A stretch of DNA of 64,000 nucleotides. Source: Gammaproteobacteria bacterium (GTDB taxonomy: Bacteria > Pseudomonadota > Gammaproteobacteria > JAABTG01). The position numbers and the translations under genes were made by a program. Below are positions 47,064 through 55,703 of the stretch, piece by piece. The stretch covers positions 62,450 to 126,449 of the forward strand of contig JAGNLM010000004.1 in assembly GCA_017999615.1 (NCBI GenBank), written 5' to 3'. The notes below the pieces were generated by a model. That model worked only from the letters and a program-made list of their open reading frames with translations. It had not been told where the DNA came from and ran no database searches. The stretch's first letter is position 1, and the number at the start of each line of letters is the position of its first letter.

Positions 47064-47906
47064 CTAGCCGCTCCGGGCGCCGGCGGCCCGCCTTCTCAAG
47101 AGGTACTCGGTGTTGGCCTCGCCCTGGGCGATGCGCACCAGGTCGAAGCCCAACTCCTCGTCGGCGAACTTGAGCACGTCGGCGTCGTGGGAGAACTCCA
47201 TGGGCCAGCCGCCCACCCAGTCCCGGATGTCGGTGAGGTAGCTCATGCCGCGCTTGAAGCGGTACTCGTACGCCGTCTTGATGACGTCGGAGAGCTTAAG
47301 GGGGTTGCGCCCCATCGAGAAGTTCCAGATGTACCACCAGACGAGCCGGGCCCGCCCCAGCTTGGACGAGCGGACGTAGCGCTGTTTGATCTCCAGCCAC
47401 TCCTCCGCGGTGGGGTTGATCTGCACGTCCGCGGAGTACAGGGCGATGTAGAACAGGCCGCCCTCCCCCACGGGGTACGAGGCGTTGCGGATCGCCGTCC
47501 ACTGGTCTCCGGTGTGGTGGAGCACACCCCAGGAGTAGACGATGTCGAACTGGCCCAGGGAGCGGACGTAATCGGCATCCAACACTGAGCCCTGCTGCAC
47601 CGTCCAGTTGTCCGGTGCCCCTGCCTTCTCCGTGCGCAGATACTCGGTGGTGCGCACGGAATCGATGTCGTAGTCAAAGCTGGAGACGCGCTCCGCACCC
47701 GCCTGGTAGGCGGCCAAGGAGTGCAGTCCGCTCCCACAGCCGATGTCCAGGAAGCTCTGTCCCTGCAGGTCTTCGACCCCCAGGAAGCCGAGGAGGTGCC
47801 TCTTGGAGACGTCCACCTTCCCCTGGCTGAAGCCCTTCTCAATGAAATTCTTCCAGTTCTTGCCGAAGCCGAACCGCAGCTCCTTGGGGTCGTTGTCAGT
47901 GCTCAT
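47064..47906 (-). CDS. Class I SAM-dependent methyltransferase
   Basis: 280 residues. SAM-binding motif I is FLDIGCGSGLHSLAAYQAGA, motif II VSSFDYDIDSVRTTEYL, and the later FDIVYSWGVLHHTGDQW is a typical motif IV/post-motif. The N-terminus (FGFGKNWKNFIEKGFS) resembles methyltransferases of polysaccharide loci. It overlaps none of its neighbours; asnB2 follows 29 nt downstream. The target, probably a sugar hydroxyl or a carrier-bound glycan, is unknown. Confidence 0.88.
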   Translation of the reverse strand: MSTDNDPKELRFGFGKNWKNFIEKGFSQGKVDVSKRHLLGFLGVEDLQGQSFLDIGCGSGLHSLAAYQAGAERVSSFDYDIDSVRTTEYLRTEKAGAPDNWTVQQGSVLDADYVRSLGQFDIVYSWGVLHHTGDQWTAIRNASYPVGEGGLFYIALYSADVQINPTAEEWLEIKQRYVRSSKLGRARLVWWYIWNFSMGRNPLKLSDVIKTAYEYRFKRGMSYLTDIRDWVGGWPMEFSHDADVLKFADEELGFDLVRIAQGEANTEYLLRRRAAGARSG

Positions 47907-47971
47907 TCGGGGAGTGTCCTTGTAGTCGACATCGGGATCCCGCAGGCAAATCCGCCGGGTGGTTTAAAGTG

Positions 47972-47989
47972 GGCACGGCGCAGCGTGCC
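47972..47989 (-). terminator. Small hairpin after the large glycosyltransferase gene
   Basis: GGCACG-N6-CGTGCC, a 6-bp stem with a 6-nt loop, followed on the minus strand by CACTTTAAACC. It lies 2 nt past the stop at 47992. Stem and T content are modest, so it is at best a partial terminator inside the cluster. Confidence 0.4.
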
Positions 47990-47991
47990 GC

Positions 47992-49866
47992 TTACGCCTT
48001 GTCGATGCGCCGGCGACTGCTGGCATAGGTGGCCAGCGTCTCGTCCAGCATCCGCTCTAGCGCGAAGGTCTCCCGCACGAAGGCCGGGGCCCGCTCGCGG
48101 GCATTGGCCCGCCAAGGCGAGTCGTCGAGCACCGCTATCACCCGCTCGGCCAGCCTTTCGGGCGCTTGGGGCCTCACCGCCCACCCCGTAATTCCAGACT
48201 CGATGGTCTCCCCCGCGCCACCGGCGTCGGTCGTCACCACGGGCACGCCCAGCGCCTGCGCCTCCAGCAGGACGTTGGGCAGGCCCTCCATGCGCGAGAC
48301 AAGCAGGAACACGTCCATCAGCGCCAGGGGAAGGGCCGGGCGCTTGACCCGGCCGGGTGTCAGCAGACGCTCGCTGATCCCCAGTCGCTCGGCGAGCGCA
48401 CGAGCCTCTCCAAGAAGCGGTCCGTCGCCCACCATCAGAAACCGGGCGTCAGGTCGCGCCTGGGCCACCAGGGCTGCGACACGGACCCACAGGAGTGGTC
48501 CCTTTTCTTCGCAGAAGCGTAGGACCGTCCCTACCACAGGGCCAGCAGGCCGGATCCCCGCATCCTCTGCCCAGCGACGAACCTCTTCTTTGGGGGGCCG
48601 ACGGAACTCATCCACCAGTAGGCCGTTGTGAAGCACACTAATTCTGGAGCGCTCTATTCCGAGCCAGCAAGCATAGTCGGTGGCGCCGGCTCGGCTGTTG
48701 TTCAGCATCTGCACCCGCGGGTGATCCGCCAGCAACCGGTAGCCACCCCGCATGTAGGGCTGGTAGAGGGCGAAATGGGTCGGGGCGACGCTCCGGGTGC
48801 TGAGGACGAGAACGGGCACTCCAACCACCGCGGCGGCGATGCCTGCCTTGATATTGGTCTCATCCTGCCAGGCATGGACCACCTCCGGACGCAGAGTGAG
48901 GAATGCCGCCGCGTAGCCGAGGATTCCCTCGGCAATCCAGTAGGGCACCGTCTGGAGGATCGGGTCGAGCCGTTGGCGGACAAGCCTCAGGTCATCCTCA
49001 CGGGCTTCCGGTACCAGATCCTGTACCCGATGGACCGCTACCCCTGCGGCCTGCAGATCCGGAAGAAAGAAGTCATGACCTTCGGCGTCGAGCCGCTCGC
49101 AGAGGACGGAGACGTGGTGCCCAGCTGCGCGAACCGCGAGGCCCGCTGCTGTGTTTGCCACCTGCCGCTCCGCCCCTCCACCGCCGAGGCTCGCACTCAC
49201 CAGCAAGACTCGGTTAGCGGCGAATGCCCCCTTCGGAAGGATCCCGTGCGCAAGCTGGGCGCGCCCCTTCTCAAACGCTTCGTTGTAGCGCCGCTCCGTC
49301 AAGCGCCGAAGCAAGGGGGCCAGAAAGGCAATGTTGGGAAGGGTGAACCTGGACCAGGCTCCCCGTTGTCGCGACAGGGCGACAGTAGGCAGTCTGCGTT
49401 GGGCGCTAACAACGGCCGCGGCAGCCAAATGCCAGCGCAGATCCCGATCCAGCCAGCCGCGGCGGCCCTTGGGGAAAACCAAGCTCGTAACCCCCCGACG
49501 CAGCGCCTCCCTTGCCATCCGAACGCCGACCTGCCCGTGCTCACCGAGGAACAGTATGCGGTGAGCGCAGTGCCCGGGGAGATTCCAGGTGCCGAGGTCA
49601 GGCACAAAGTGTCCCACACGCTCAGGGAACTGCGCGGCAGTGGTCTCGTCGGGGCCGTGGGCGATGACAGAGACCTTCGGGTCGTGGCTCAGGACCTTGG
49701 CCATGACCCCGTCCGTGACCGGGTAGGGGACCGCGATGGTCAAGTCTTCCTCACCGAACGACTCCCGAACGTCCTCTAGGGCCCGGAGGATCTCCTCCGG
49801 GCGAGAGAGTCTCCCGCCGTCCAGACCAAACCCACGTGCCGCTCGCTCCCTCAGCGGCACGGTCAT
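47992..49866 (-). CDS. Two-domain glycosyltransferase with uncharacterised N-terminal domain
   Basis: 624 residues; the ATG (49866) overlaps the upstream stop as ATGA. Residues about 215-610 form a GT4-type transferase: LLVSASLGGGGAERQVANTAAGLA, LHNGLLVDEF, GTVLRFCEEKGPLLWVRVAALVAQARPDARFLMVGDGP, SRMEGLPNVLLEAQALGVPVVTTDAGGAGE. The first about 210 residues are unlike it: Glu/Arg-rich, with LTIAVPYPVTDGVMAKVLSH, VSVIAHGPDET and HRILFLGEHGQVGVRMAREALRRGVTSLVFPKG. They could be a second glycosyl- or phospho-transfer domain. It overlaps the next glycosyltransferase gene, so the two are likely partners. Confidence 0.82.
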   Translation of the reverse strand: MTVPLRERAARGFGLDGGRLSRPEEILRALEDVRESFGEEDLTIAVPYPVTDGVMAKVLSHDPKVSVIAHGPDETTAAQFPERVGHFVPDLGTWNLPGHCAHRILFLGEHGQVGVRMAREALRRGVTSLVFPKGRRGWLDRDLRWHLAAAAVVSAQRRLPTVALSRQRGAWSRFTLPNIAFLAPLLRRLTERRYNEAFEKGRAQLAHGILPKGAFAANRVLLVSASLGGGGAERQVANTAAGLAVRAAGHHVSVLCERLDAEGHDFFLPDLQAAGVAVHRVQDLVPEAREDDLRLVRQRLDPILQTVPYWIAEGILGYAAAFLTLRPEVVHAWQDETNIKAGIAAAVVGVPVLVLSTRSVAPTHFALYQPYMRGGYRLLADHPRVQMLNNSRAGATDYACWLGIERSRISVLHNGLLVDEFRRPPKEEVRRWAEDAGIRPAGPVVGTVLRFCEEKGPLLWVRVAALVAQARPDARFLMVGDGPLLGEARALAERLGISERLLTPGRVKRPALPLALMDVFLLVSRMEGLPNVLLEAQALGVPVVTTDAGGAGETIESGITGWAVRPQAPERLAERVIAVLDDSPWRANARERAPAFVRETFALERMLDETLATYASSRRRIDKA

Positions 49867-51221
49867 TCCCTTACGTTGCCGGCAGCGGGCGTCAGGCCGG
49901 AGCCCACGAGCCAGCGCAGTGTGCCGGAGAGCCCGCGACGCTGCGCCAGGACCGACTCCAGGACGCGCTCCATCTGCGCGGCGGTGCGGCGGATGTCGTA
50001 TCGCCGGGCGACAGCGGCATGGGCCGGAGACGGGCGCAGGGTCCCGAGCCGCCACCGCCCGACCATGTCAAGTAACGCCTTCCGAGCCCCTGGCACATCC
50101 GCCGGCTCCACCACTGGGTACCCCAACTCGTCCATGACATCCCCCACCGCACCCGAGCGCGGCGTGATGCCCAGGATAGGCCTGCCGAGCATCAAGTAGT
50201 CCACGAACTTGCTCGGCAGGAACACGCTGTTCTGAGACGAAGCGTCGATGAGCAGAAGCACGTCAGCCCGGGCGGCCTCGCGCAGGCTCTGGAAGTACGC
50301 CACTCGGGGCACGAAGCGCACCGTGTCCCCGAGGCCCAGCGACTCCACCAGGTGGACCGTGTCTGGCGGGGTCAATCCCACGAAGACCACCTCCAACGTA
50401 GAGCCGTCCACAGAACCGGCGGCCCTTAGCTCGTGCAGGGCCCGCAGCAGGGCGTCGGGCGTGCGCATACCCTGCAGCAATTGTCCCGTAAACACGATCC
50501 GCAAGCCGCCCGGCTCCCGTTCTTGCACCGCGCCATCACCGCCGATTGCGGCGTTCAGCATCTCCCGGTCGAAGCCGTGGGGCAGCACGTGGACCTTGCT
50601 GCGGTAGCGCGCAGGGTATTTCGCCATGACCAGGTCCGCGGTGCGCTCGGTGACGAACACCAGCGCGTCCGCCCACCGGACCACCTGCGCCTCCAGGCGG
50701 CGCTCCACTGCCCGCTCCTCCTCGGTCGCTCGGGTGAAGTAGGGGCTATCCACCCAGGGGTCACTGAAGTGGGCGATCCAGGGCAGGCGCCAGAGCCGCG
50801 CCCGCAGCCGCAAGCCGACCATGTGGTCACTCCAGGGCTGCGCGAAGGTCAACAGCACGTCCGCCCCGCCGGCACGCACACAACTCCGGACCGCCTCGGA
50901 GGCCCGGTCCACCCAGGCAGCGACCGTCGGGTCCAACGTAATCTTAGGCTCCCGCTGCCGCCGCCAGAGCGACCGCTGGCGGAACGGGTGCTCGGCCGGG
51001 GGGTCCGTCATGTCCACCGGGACCGGCAGATAGCTCCCGGAGTAGTAGCTGGCCAACTCCACGTCGTTGACGCCTCCCTCGACCTCCACGCTCGGCTTCA
51101 GGCAGACCACGGAACACCGCCAGCCGGACTGCGAGAGCTGCCGCAACAGCCGGGAGACCTGGATGGCCCGGGGAAACAGCATGGGCGGCATGGCCCAGGA
51201 GACTGCAATGAGGCGCCTCAT
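49863..51221 (-). CDS. Glycosyltransferase (GT4-like)
   Basis: 452 residues; the ATG at 51221 overlaps the asnB3 stop as ATGA. N-terminal SWAMPPMLFPRAIQVSRLLRQLSQSGW and PWIAHFSDPWVDSPYF, then VLPHGFDREM, IVFTGQLLQGMRTPDALLRAL and SKFVDYLMLGRPILGITP. This layout with FSDPW is usual in WcaI/WbuB-like and related transferases. The sugar is unknown. It is tightly coupled on both sides: asnB3 ahead, the large glycosyltransferase behind. Confidence 0.87.
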   Translation of the reverse strand: MRRLIAVSWAMPPMLFPRAIQVSRLLRQLSQSGWRCSVVCLKPSVEVEGGVNDVELASYYSGSYLPVPVDMTDPPAEHPFRQRSLWRRQREPKITLDPTVAAWVDRASEAVRSCVRAGGADVLLTFAQPWSDHMVGLRLRARLWRLPWIAHFSDPWVDSPYFTRATEEERAVERRLEAQVVRWADALVFVTERTADLVMAKYPARYRSKVHVLPHGFDREMLNAAIGGDGAVQEREPGGLRIVFTGQLLQGMRTPDALLRALHELRAAGSVDGSTLEVVFVGLTPPDTVHLVESLGLGDTVRFVPRVAYFQSLREAARADVLLLIDASSQNSVFLPSKFVDYLMLGRPILGITPRSGAVGDVMDELGYPVVEPADVPGARKALLDMVGRWRLGTLRPSPAHAAVARRYDIRRTAAQMERVLESVLAQRRGLSGTLRWLVGSGLTPAAGNVRE

Positions 51222-53095
51222 ACGGACTGCCAACGACGCAGCCAGATCTCCAGCACCGCCAGGTTCCAGAGACGGTGCCGCTGCAGGGTCGTCGCGCCGT
51301 CGGCGCTGCCCTCGAGCAGGGTCCGAGCGATGAAGGCGTCTTCGAGCCAGACTCGCAGCAGGGCCTCCGCCCCCGACAGCAGGTCGGTGACGCGCCGCCG
51401 CAGTGGCCCGCTCAGCCAGTCGTAGGCCGGCACCGGGAAACCCTGCTTCGGGCGCTCAATGACCACAGAGGGCAGGCGCCGCCGCGCGAACTCCCGCAGC
51501 ACCCACTTGGTCACCAGCCGCCCGTCCCCGCCCCGGCCCACCTTGCTGGAGGCCGGGGCGCGGGCCGCCCATTCCACCAGCCGGTAGTCCAGGAACGGCG
51601 TGCGCAACTCCAGGGAGTTCGCCATGGACATCCGGTCCGCCTTCATCAAAAGGTCTTCCACCAGCCAGTCCTGGCAGTAGGTGTAGAGCACTTGGTGCAG
51701 CGGGTGACAAGGTCCCAGGCGCTGGAGCGCCCGACGGACGCCATCCAGGCTGTCCGGCCATGACGCACCACCACGAAAGGCGGCCCGTTTGTCCTCGGAG
51801 GAGAGGTAGTTGGTCATGGCGTAGGGGACCGAGGCTTCCCGAATGTCCGGCCAAGGGCCGCCGGCACCCAGTCCCAGGGCCTGCCGCAGTCGAGCGCCGA
51901 GGGCACGCCAACCTGTGGGGCGCCGCGCGGCCGCTGCGGCCGACTCCCACGACTCCACCAGGCGGTCGAAGTTGTAGCCGGCAAGGACCTCGTCACTGCC
52001 CTCCCCCGACAGCACTACCTTGACCCGTTCTCGCGCCAGGCGTGAGACATAGTAGAGGGGCACCGAGGCCAAGTCGGCCAAGGGTTCGTCTGTGTAGTAC
52101 GCCATATCCGGCAGAAAGTCCCAGAACTCCTCGACCCCTATCTGCACCACGTGGTGGTCAGCGCCCAGGTGGTTCGCTACGGTCCGGGCGTAGGGGATCT
52201 CGTCAGTGGCGGGGCAGTCCCGAAAACCCACCGAGAACATACTGACGCTGGAGGCAACACCCTCGGAAGCCACCGAGGCCACCGCACTGGAGTCCAGTCC
52301 TCCGCTGAGAAGGATACCAACGGGCACGTCGGCCACCATGCGCTGGTGCACCGCATCCTCGAACAGAGCCCCGAACTCGTCCACCCAGCGCCCACGGCGC
52401 CGAGGACCCTTGACGTACGGGATGTCCCAGTACCGCGTCAGCGCTGGGGCGTTGCCGCGGACGTCCGCCGCCAGCCAATGCGCGGGCGGCAGCTTGTGGA
52501 TCTGCTCCCACACCGTATCCGGGGCCGGCACGTAGCGCAGGGTCAGGTAGTCCCAAAGGGCCTGGGGTCGGAGGGTCGGAGATTGGGGGCACGCGGCGAG
52601 GATGGCCTTGATCTCCGAGCCGAACAGCAACTCCTGGCCGTCCCATCGGTAGTACAGAGGCTTCACCCCGAGCCGGTCGCGCACCAGCCAGAGCCGCTGC
52701 CGGCGGGCGTCCCAGATCGCGATAGCGAACATCCCGTTCAGCGCCCGTATGCCGTTGATGCCCTGCTCCTCGTACTGACGCAGGATCACCTCGGTGTCGG
52801 ACTGGGTCCGAAAGGTGTGACCGCGTCGCCGCAGAGTCTCGCGAAGCTTACGGTAGTTGTAGATCTCACCGTTGAATACGAGCTGCACCGCGCCGTCCGT
52901 GCTGGACATGGGCTGGTGTCCCGAGGCCAGGTCGACGATGCTCAGGCGGCGCATCCCCAGACCGATGCCGGGGGCATGAAAGTAGCCCTCTTCGTCGGGA
53001 CCCCGGTGCACGAGGCTGTCACACATGGCCCTGAGCGTCTCCAGGGCCTCCCCCGGTTCCCGGGTGACGCCGAAGTACCCGGCGATGCCACACAT
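51218..53095 (-). CDS. asnB: AsnB-type glutamine amidotransferase, paralogue 3
   Basis: 625 residues starting at the ATG at 53095 (MCGIAGYFGV, Cys2 nucleophile). RGPDEEG, FNGEIYNYRKL, the ATP-pyrophosphatase loop SGGLDSS (264-270) and VLSGEGSDEVLAGYNF are present. GEGSDE is the form found in bona fide AsnB, unlike GDGGDE in the other two copies here. It may therefore be the real asparagine synthase or a differently specialised amidotransferase. It ends ERPKQGFPVPAYDWLSGPLR. No ribosome site is evident; the deacetylase gene stops 8 nt upstream, so re-initiation is likely. Confidence 0.85.
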   Translation of the reverse strand: MCGIAGYFGVTREPGEALETLRAMCDSLVHRGPDEEGYFHAPGIGLGMRRLSIVDLASGHQPMSSTDGAVQLVFNGEIYNYRKLRETLRRRGHTFRTQSDTEVILRQYEEQGINGIRALNGMFAIAIWDARRQRLWLVRDRLGVKPLYYRWDGQELLFGSEIKAILAACPQSPTLRPQALWDYLTLRYVPAPDTVWEQIHKLPPAHWLAADVRGNAPALTRYWDIPYVKGPRRRGRWVDEFGALFEDAVHQRMVADVPVGILLSGGLDSSAVASVASEGVASSVSMFSVGFRDCPATDEIPYARTVANHLGADHHVVQIGVEEFWDFLPDMAYYTDEPLADLASVPLYYVSRLARERVKVVLSGEGSDEVLAGYNFDRLVESWESAAAAARRPTGWRALGARLRQALGLGAGGPWPDIREASVPYAMTNYLSSEDKRAAFRGGASWPDSLDGVRRALQRLGPCHPLHQVLYTYCQDWLVEDLLMKADRMSMANSLELRTPFLDYRLVEWAARAPASSKVGRGGDGRLVTKWVLREFARRRLPSVVIERPKQGFPVPAYDWLSGPLRRRVTDLLSGAEALLRVWLEDAFIARTLLEGSADGATTLQRHRLWNLAVLEIWLRRWQSV

Positions 53096-53103
53096 GAAGG
53101 CGG

Positions 53104-54075
53104 CTAGTTTCCCGCCGCCCCTGCCGACGCGTCCCTCTCCGCCAGGGCGACCACGTCGCGGAACTGGAGCGAGGGCACGCCGCGGTCCCGGATGACGTCC
53201 AGGGCGCGCAGGAACGGCGCCTGGCCCACCACGTGGGCGGGGTCCACGTAAAGGGACAGGAGGCCCGGTATGCGCTCCTCCGTCAGCCGGCGCACGGTCT
53301 CCTCGAACAGCTCGTAGTACTCGTCCTTGAGGGCATACCGCTCGTAGCTGGAAAGGTAAGTCCAGGAGTCCAGCAGGGTCGGGGGGTAGCGGAAGGAGCC
53401 AAACAGGGGCACCTCCCACAGGCCGCCTGCGTCGTAGAACGGGCCCCGGGTCAGGGCGCAGTCCGGGATGGTGGTGGAGCAATACCGGTAGCCGAGCCCG
53501 CGGGCGGTATCGTAGAGGAGCTCGAGCTGCTCCGGCGCCTGGAAGCACCCGAAGTGGGGCGCCCGGAAGCCCATCGGTGTCCGGCCGGTTACATCCTCCA
53601 CGATACGATGGCCGGCGTGCATGTCCTCCACCACCGCCTCTCGGGTCATCTCGGAGTAGAAGGTGATGCTGTAGTAGCGGGTGTCCCGCCACTCGGCGTG
53701 GGGCAGGGCTCCGTGATTCATGAACTCCGCCCCCTCCTCTGCCAGCCGGCGGTAGGTAGCGGCGCCGCGCCGGAGCTGGATACCGGGGACCGCGAAAGTG
53801 GCCCGGATCCCCCGGCGAGCGAGTTCCCCGGAGAAGATCTCGGCGGCCGGGATGTCTTCGTCAGTGTCGCAGTCGAAGGACAGGACCAGGTAAAGGCGGT
53901 CCAGTCTGGCCACCCGCGCCAACTCCCCGTACCGCGCCAGACGGGGGTCGACCGCAGGACCGCCAGGCAGATCGACCGATTCCGGCACAACCGCCAGACG
54001 TGAGGGCGAGCCTGAGTCGGCAACCTTGCCCCGGAGGGCACCCATCACCATGCTGATCCAACTATTGGCCATCAC
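53104..54075 (-). CDS. Polysaccharide deacetylase-family protein
   Basis: 323 residues from the ATG at 54075 (a second ATG follows at once). NodB-homology features are the metal-binding Asp motif VLSFDCDTDEDIPAAEIF, HGALPHAEW and GFRAPHFGCFQAPEQL. It probably removes N-acetyl groups from a glycan in the cytoplasm or periplasm; no signal peptide is clear. It lies 6 nt from the methyltransferase stop upstream. The exact CE4 subtype cannot be told. Confidence 0.82.
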   Translation of the reverse strand: MMANSWISMVMGALRGKVADSGSPSRLAVVPESVDLPGGPAVDPRLARYGELARVARLDRLYLVLSFDCDTDEDIPAAEIFSGELARRGIRATFAVPGIQLRRGAATYRRLAEEGAEFMNHGALPHAEWRDTRYYSITFYSEMTREAVVEDMHAGHRIVEDVTGRTPMGFRAPHFGCFQAPEQLELLYDTARGLGYRYCSTTIPDCALTRGPFYDAGGLWEVPLFGSFRYPPTLLDSWTYLSSYERYALKDEYYELFEETVRRLTEERIPGLLSLYVDPAHVVGQAPFLRALDVIRDRGVPSLQFRDVVALAERDASAGAAGN

Positions 54076-54081
54076 CCGCCC

Positions 54082-54993
54082 TCAGGTCGCCTTGCGGCCG
54101 GTTATCCACAGGCTCCAGCCCCAGCGCCGGGCGAGTGCCTTCACCACCGGCTCGGGCAAGAGCCTGGAACCAAGCTCCGGGTAGAGGATGTTCAGGACGT
54201 TGCGCACGTCCGTGCCCAGCACGCGTACCCGAAGGTCCCGGAACTGCGGGAAAAGGTCGCGGCGCACCTCCCGCAACGTGACCGGCCAAGTGTGGGGGTT
54301 GCCCTCGGCCCGGTCACCGTCCCCGTAGCGGCTGGCAAGTCCGAGAGGGTCTAGAAAGGACCGTTCCAAATTCACCAGTCCCTCTTGGTAGCGCACGATG
54401 AGGCGGAAGAGCAGCGACTTCCGGTTGTATAGCATCACGCCGACTTCGCCCCCGGGCCGGAGCACCCGGTAGATCTCAGCCACCGCCTCCCGCGTCCCCG
54501 ACGTGTGGTGCAGAACCCCCCACGAATACGCATAGTCGAACGTGTCGTCCTCGAACGGCAAGGCCTCGGCGTCGGCCTCCTCGATCCTGCCCTCTAGACC
54601 GAACAGCTCGAACCGGCGCCGGGTCTGGCGAACCGCCACCGGATTCAGGTCCACGGCGGTCACGGAGGCTCCTTCCCGGGCCCAGTTCATGGCCATACAG
54701 CCCATCCCACAACCCACCTCGAGAACGGCTTTGCCCCGGAAGCGCACGTATTCGAACAGGCGCCCGAACCGGTGCGCACCGTCGTGCAAAGGCAGGTTCC
54801 ACTGGTAGAAGCGCTCGTCCGCCCGGTCGAAGAACTCCGGAGAACCCAGGTCGGCGTTGACCACTTGGCCACCCTCGGACTGGTAGGCGGTGTCGCCGTG
54901 GACATCCCCGTAAGTCATGGGGAAGTCGGCCCACCAGCCCTTGATGGCCTCCTTGGTCCGGGCCGCTCGCTGGACAGGGTCGGGCCCCGTCAT
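54082..54993 (-). CDS. Class I SAM-dependent methyltransferase
   Basis: 303 residues; the ATG at 54993 follows GAGGGG, and its bases overlap the upstream stop as ATGA. Motifs: AVLEVGCGMGCMAMNWAREGA (motif I), VTAVDLNPVAVRQT, FDYAYSWGVLHHTSGTREA and IYRVLRPGGEVGVMLYNR. It is similar in form to the methyltransferase at 47064. It probably modifies a sugar or lipid-linked glycan. An upstream longer open frame has no family similarity and was not used. Confidence 0.87.
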   Translation of the reverse strand: MTGPDPVQRAARTKEAIKGWWADFPMTYGDVHGDTAYQSEGGQVVNADLGSPEFFDRADERFYQWNLPLHDGAHRFGRLFEYVRFRGKAVLEVGCGMGCMAMNWAREGASVTAVDLNPVAVRQTRRRFELFGLEGRIEEADAEALPFEDDTFDYAYSWGVLHHTSGTREAVAEIYRVLRPGGEVGVMLYNRKSLLFRLIVRYQEGLVNLERSFLDPLGLASRYGDGDRAEGNPHTWPVTLREVRRDLFPQFRDLRVRVLGTDVRNVLNILYPELGSRLLPEPVVKALARRWGWSLWITGRKAT

Positions 54994-55619
54994 CTCCGTC
55001 CCCTCAGGTGGTCCCACTCGGCCAGCAGATAGCCCGCGGCCGTGAGTGCCAGGGCGGCGGCGTACTCGACGGCCCGCGTGCGGGCAAGCCAGCGGCTCAC
55101 GGCGAGCCGGCGCCGCGTCCCGGAAGTGAGCCGGAAGACACGTCTGCGGCCGTTGACGACCCAGCACCGGCCCTTGGCCCGGCGAAGCAGCGCCGCCTCG
55201 ATGGCCTCGCAGCCCAACCCAATAGCATCCGGGTAAACGAGGTAGACGTCGTCGGCAGCGGCTGCGGCCTCGATCACCGAGTCCGCCAGCCGGTCCTCAT
55301 CCAGGTCAGCCAGCTCGAAGGCCGCCTTGGCCAAGCCCGGGATATCCCGTGCGGCCGCCGCCAGGCGCCGATCGATGACGAGCCGGGGCGCCCTCGCCCC
55401 AGGCATCTGCTGGGCCACCAGCGCAAGCTGGTAGCGGAGGTCACGGGGGTTGGCGTAGAAATCCCGGTGGACGCGCCGGTGCCCGACCCACTGCGGCACG
55501 CCGAGGCGCAGGGCCCACCGGCTGCCCGGCAGCGGCCCGTCCCGGTCCGCCCCCCGGTAACAGCAGAGCACGAAGAGTGGCGGCGCCGCGTGCTCTGCAA
55601 CGCCCTCAGGGCCGTTCAC
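54990..55619 (-). CDS. Unknown protein with C-terminal membrane helix
   Basis: 209 residues from a GTG at 55619, 6 nt after GGAGG. It begins MNGPEGVAEHAAPPLFVLCC and contains YRGADRDGP. No enzyme motif is recognised. The middle is rich in Ala, Arg and Asp (LVIDRRLAAAARDIPGLAK), and LADSVIEAAAAADDVYLVYP followed by DAIGLGCEAIEAALLRRAKG looks like a Rossmann-type beta-alpha unit. One hydrophobic stretch near the end (VEYAAALALTAAGYLLAEW) may be a membrane anchor. It is coupled by 4-nt overlap to the methyltransferase downstream, so it is likely part of the same glycan pathway. Confidence 0.65.
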   Translation of the reverse strand: MNGPEGVAEHAAPPLFVLCCYRGADRDGPLPGSRWALRLGVPQWVGHRRVHRDFYANPRDLRYQLALVAQQMPGARAPRLVIDRRLAAAARDIPGLAKAAFELADLDEDRLADSVIEAAAAADDVYLVYPDAIGLGCEAIEAALLRRAKGRCWVVNGRRRVFRLTSGTRRRLAVSRWLARTRAVEYAAALALTAAGYLLAEWDHLRGRR

Positions 55620-55703
55620 GAACGTCCTCCGGCGACCACCTTGGACCGGCCCGCCGGCTCTTCGCCCATCTCCGGTCTTTTGTCCTAGGCATACCGGTCA
55701 CGG

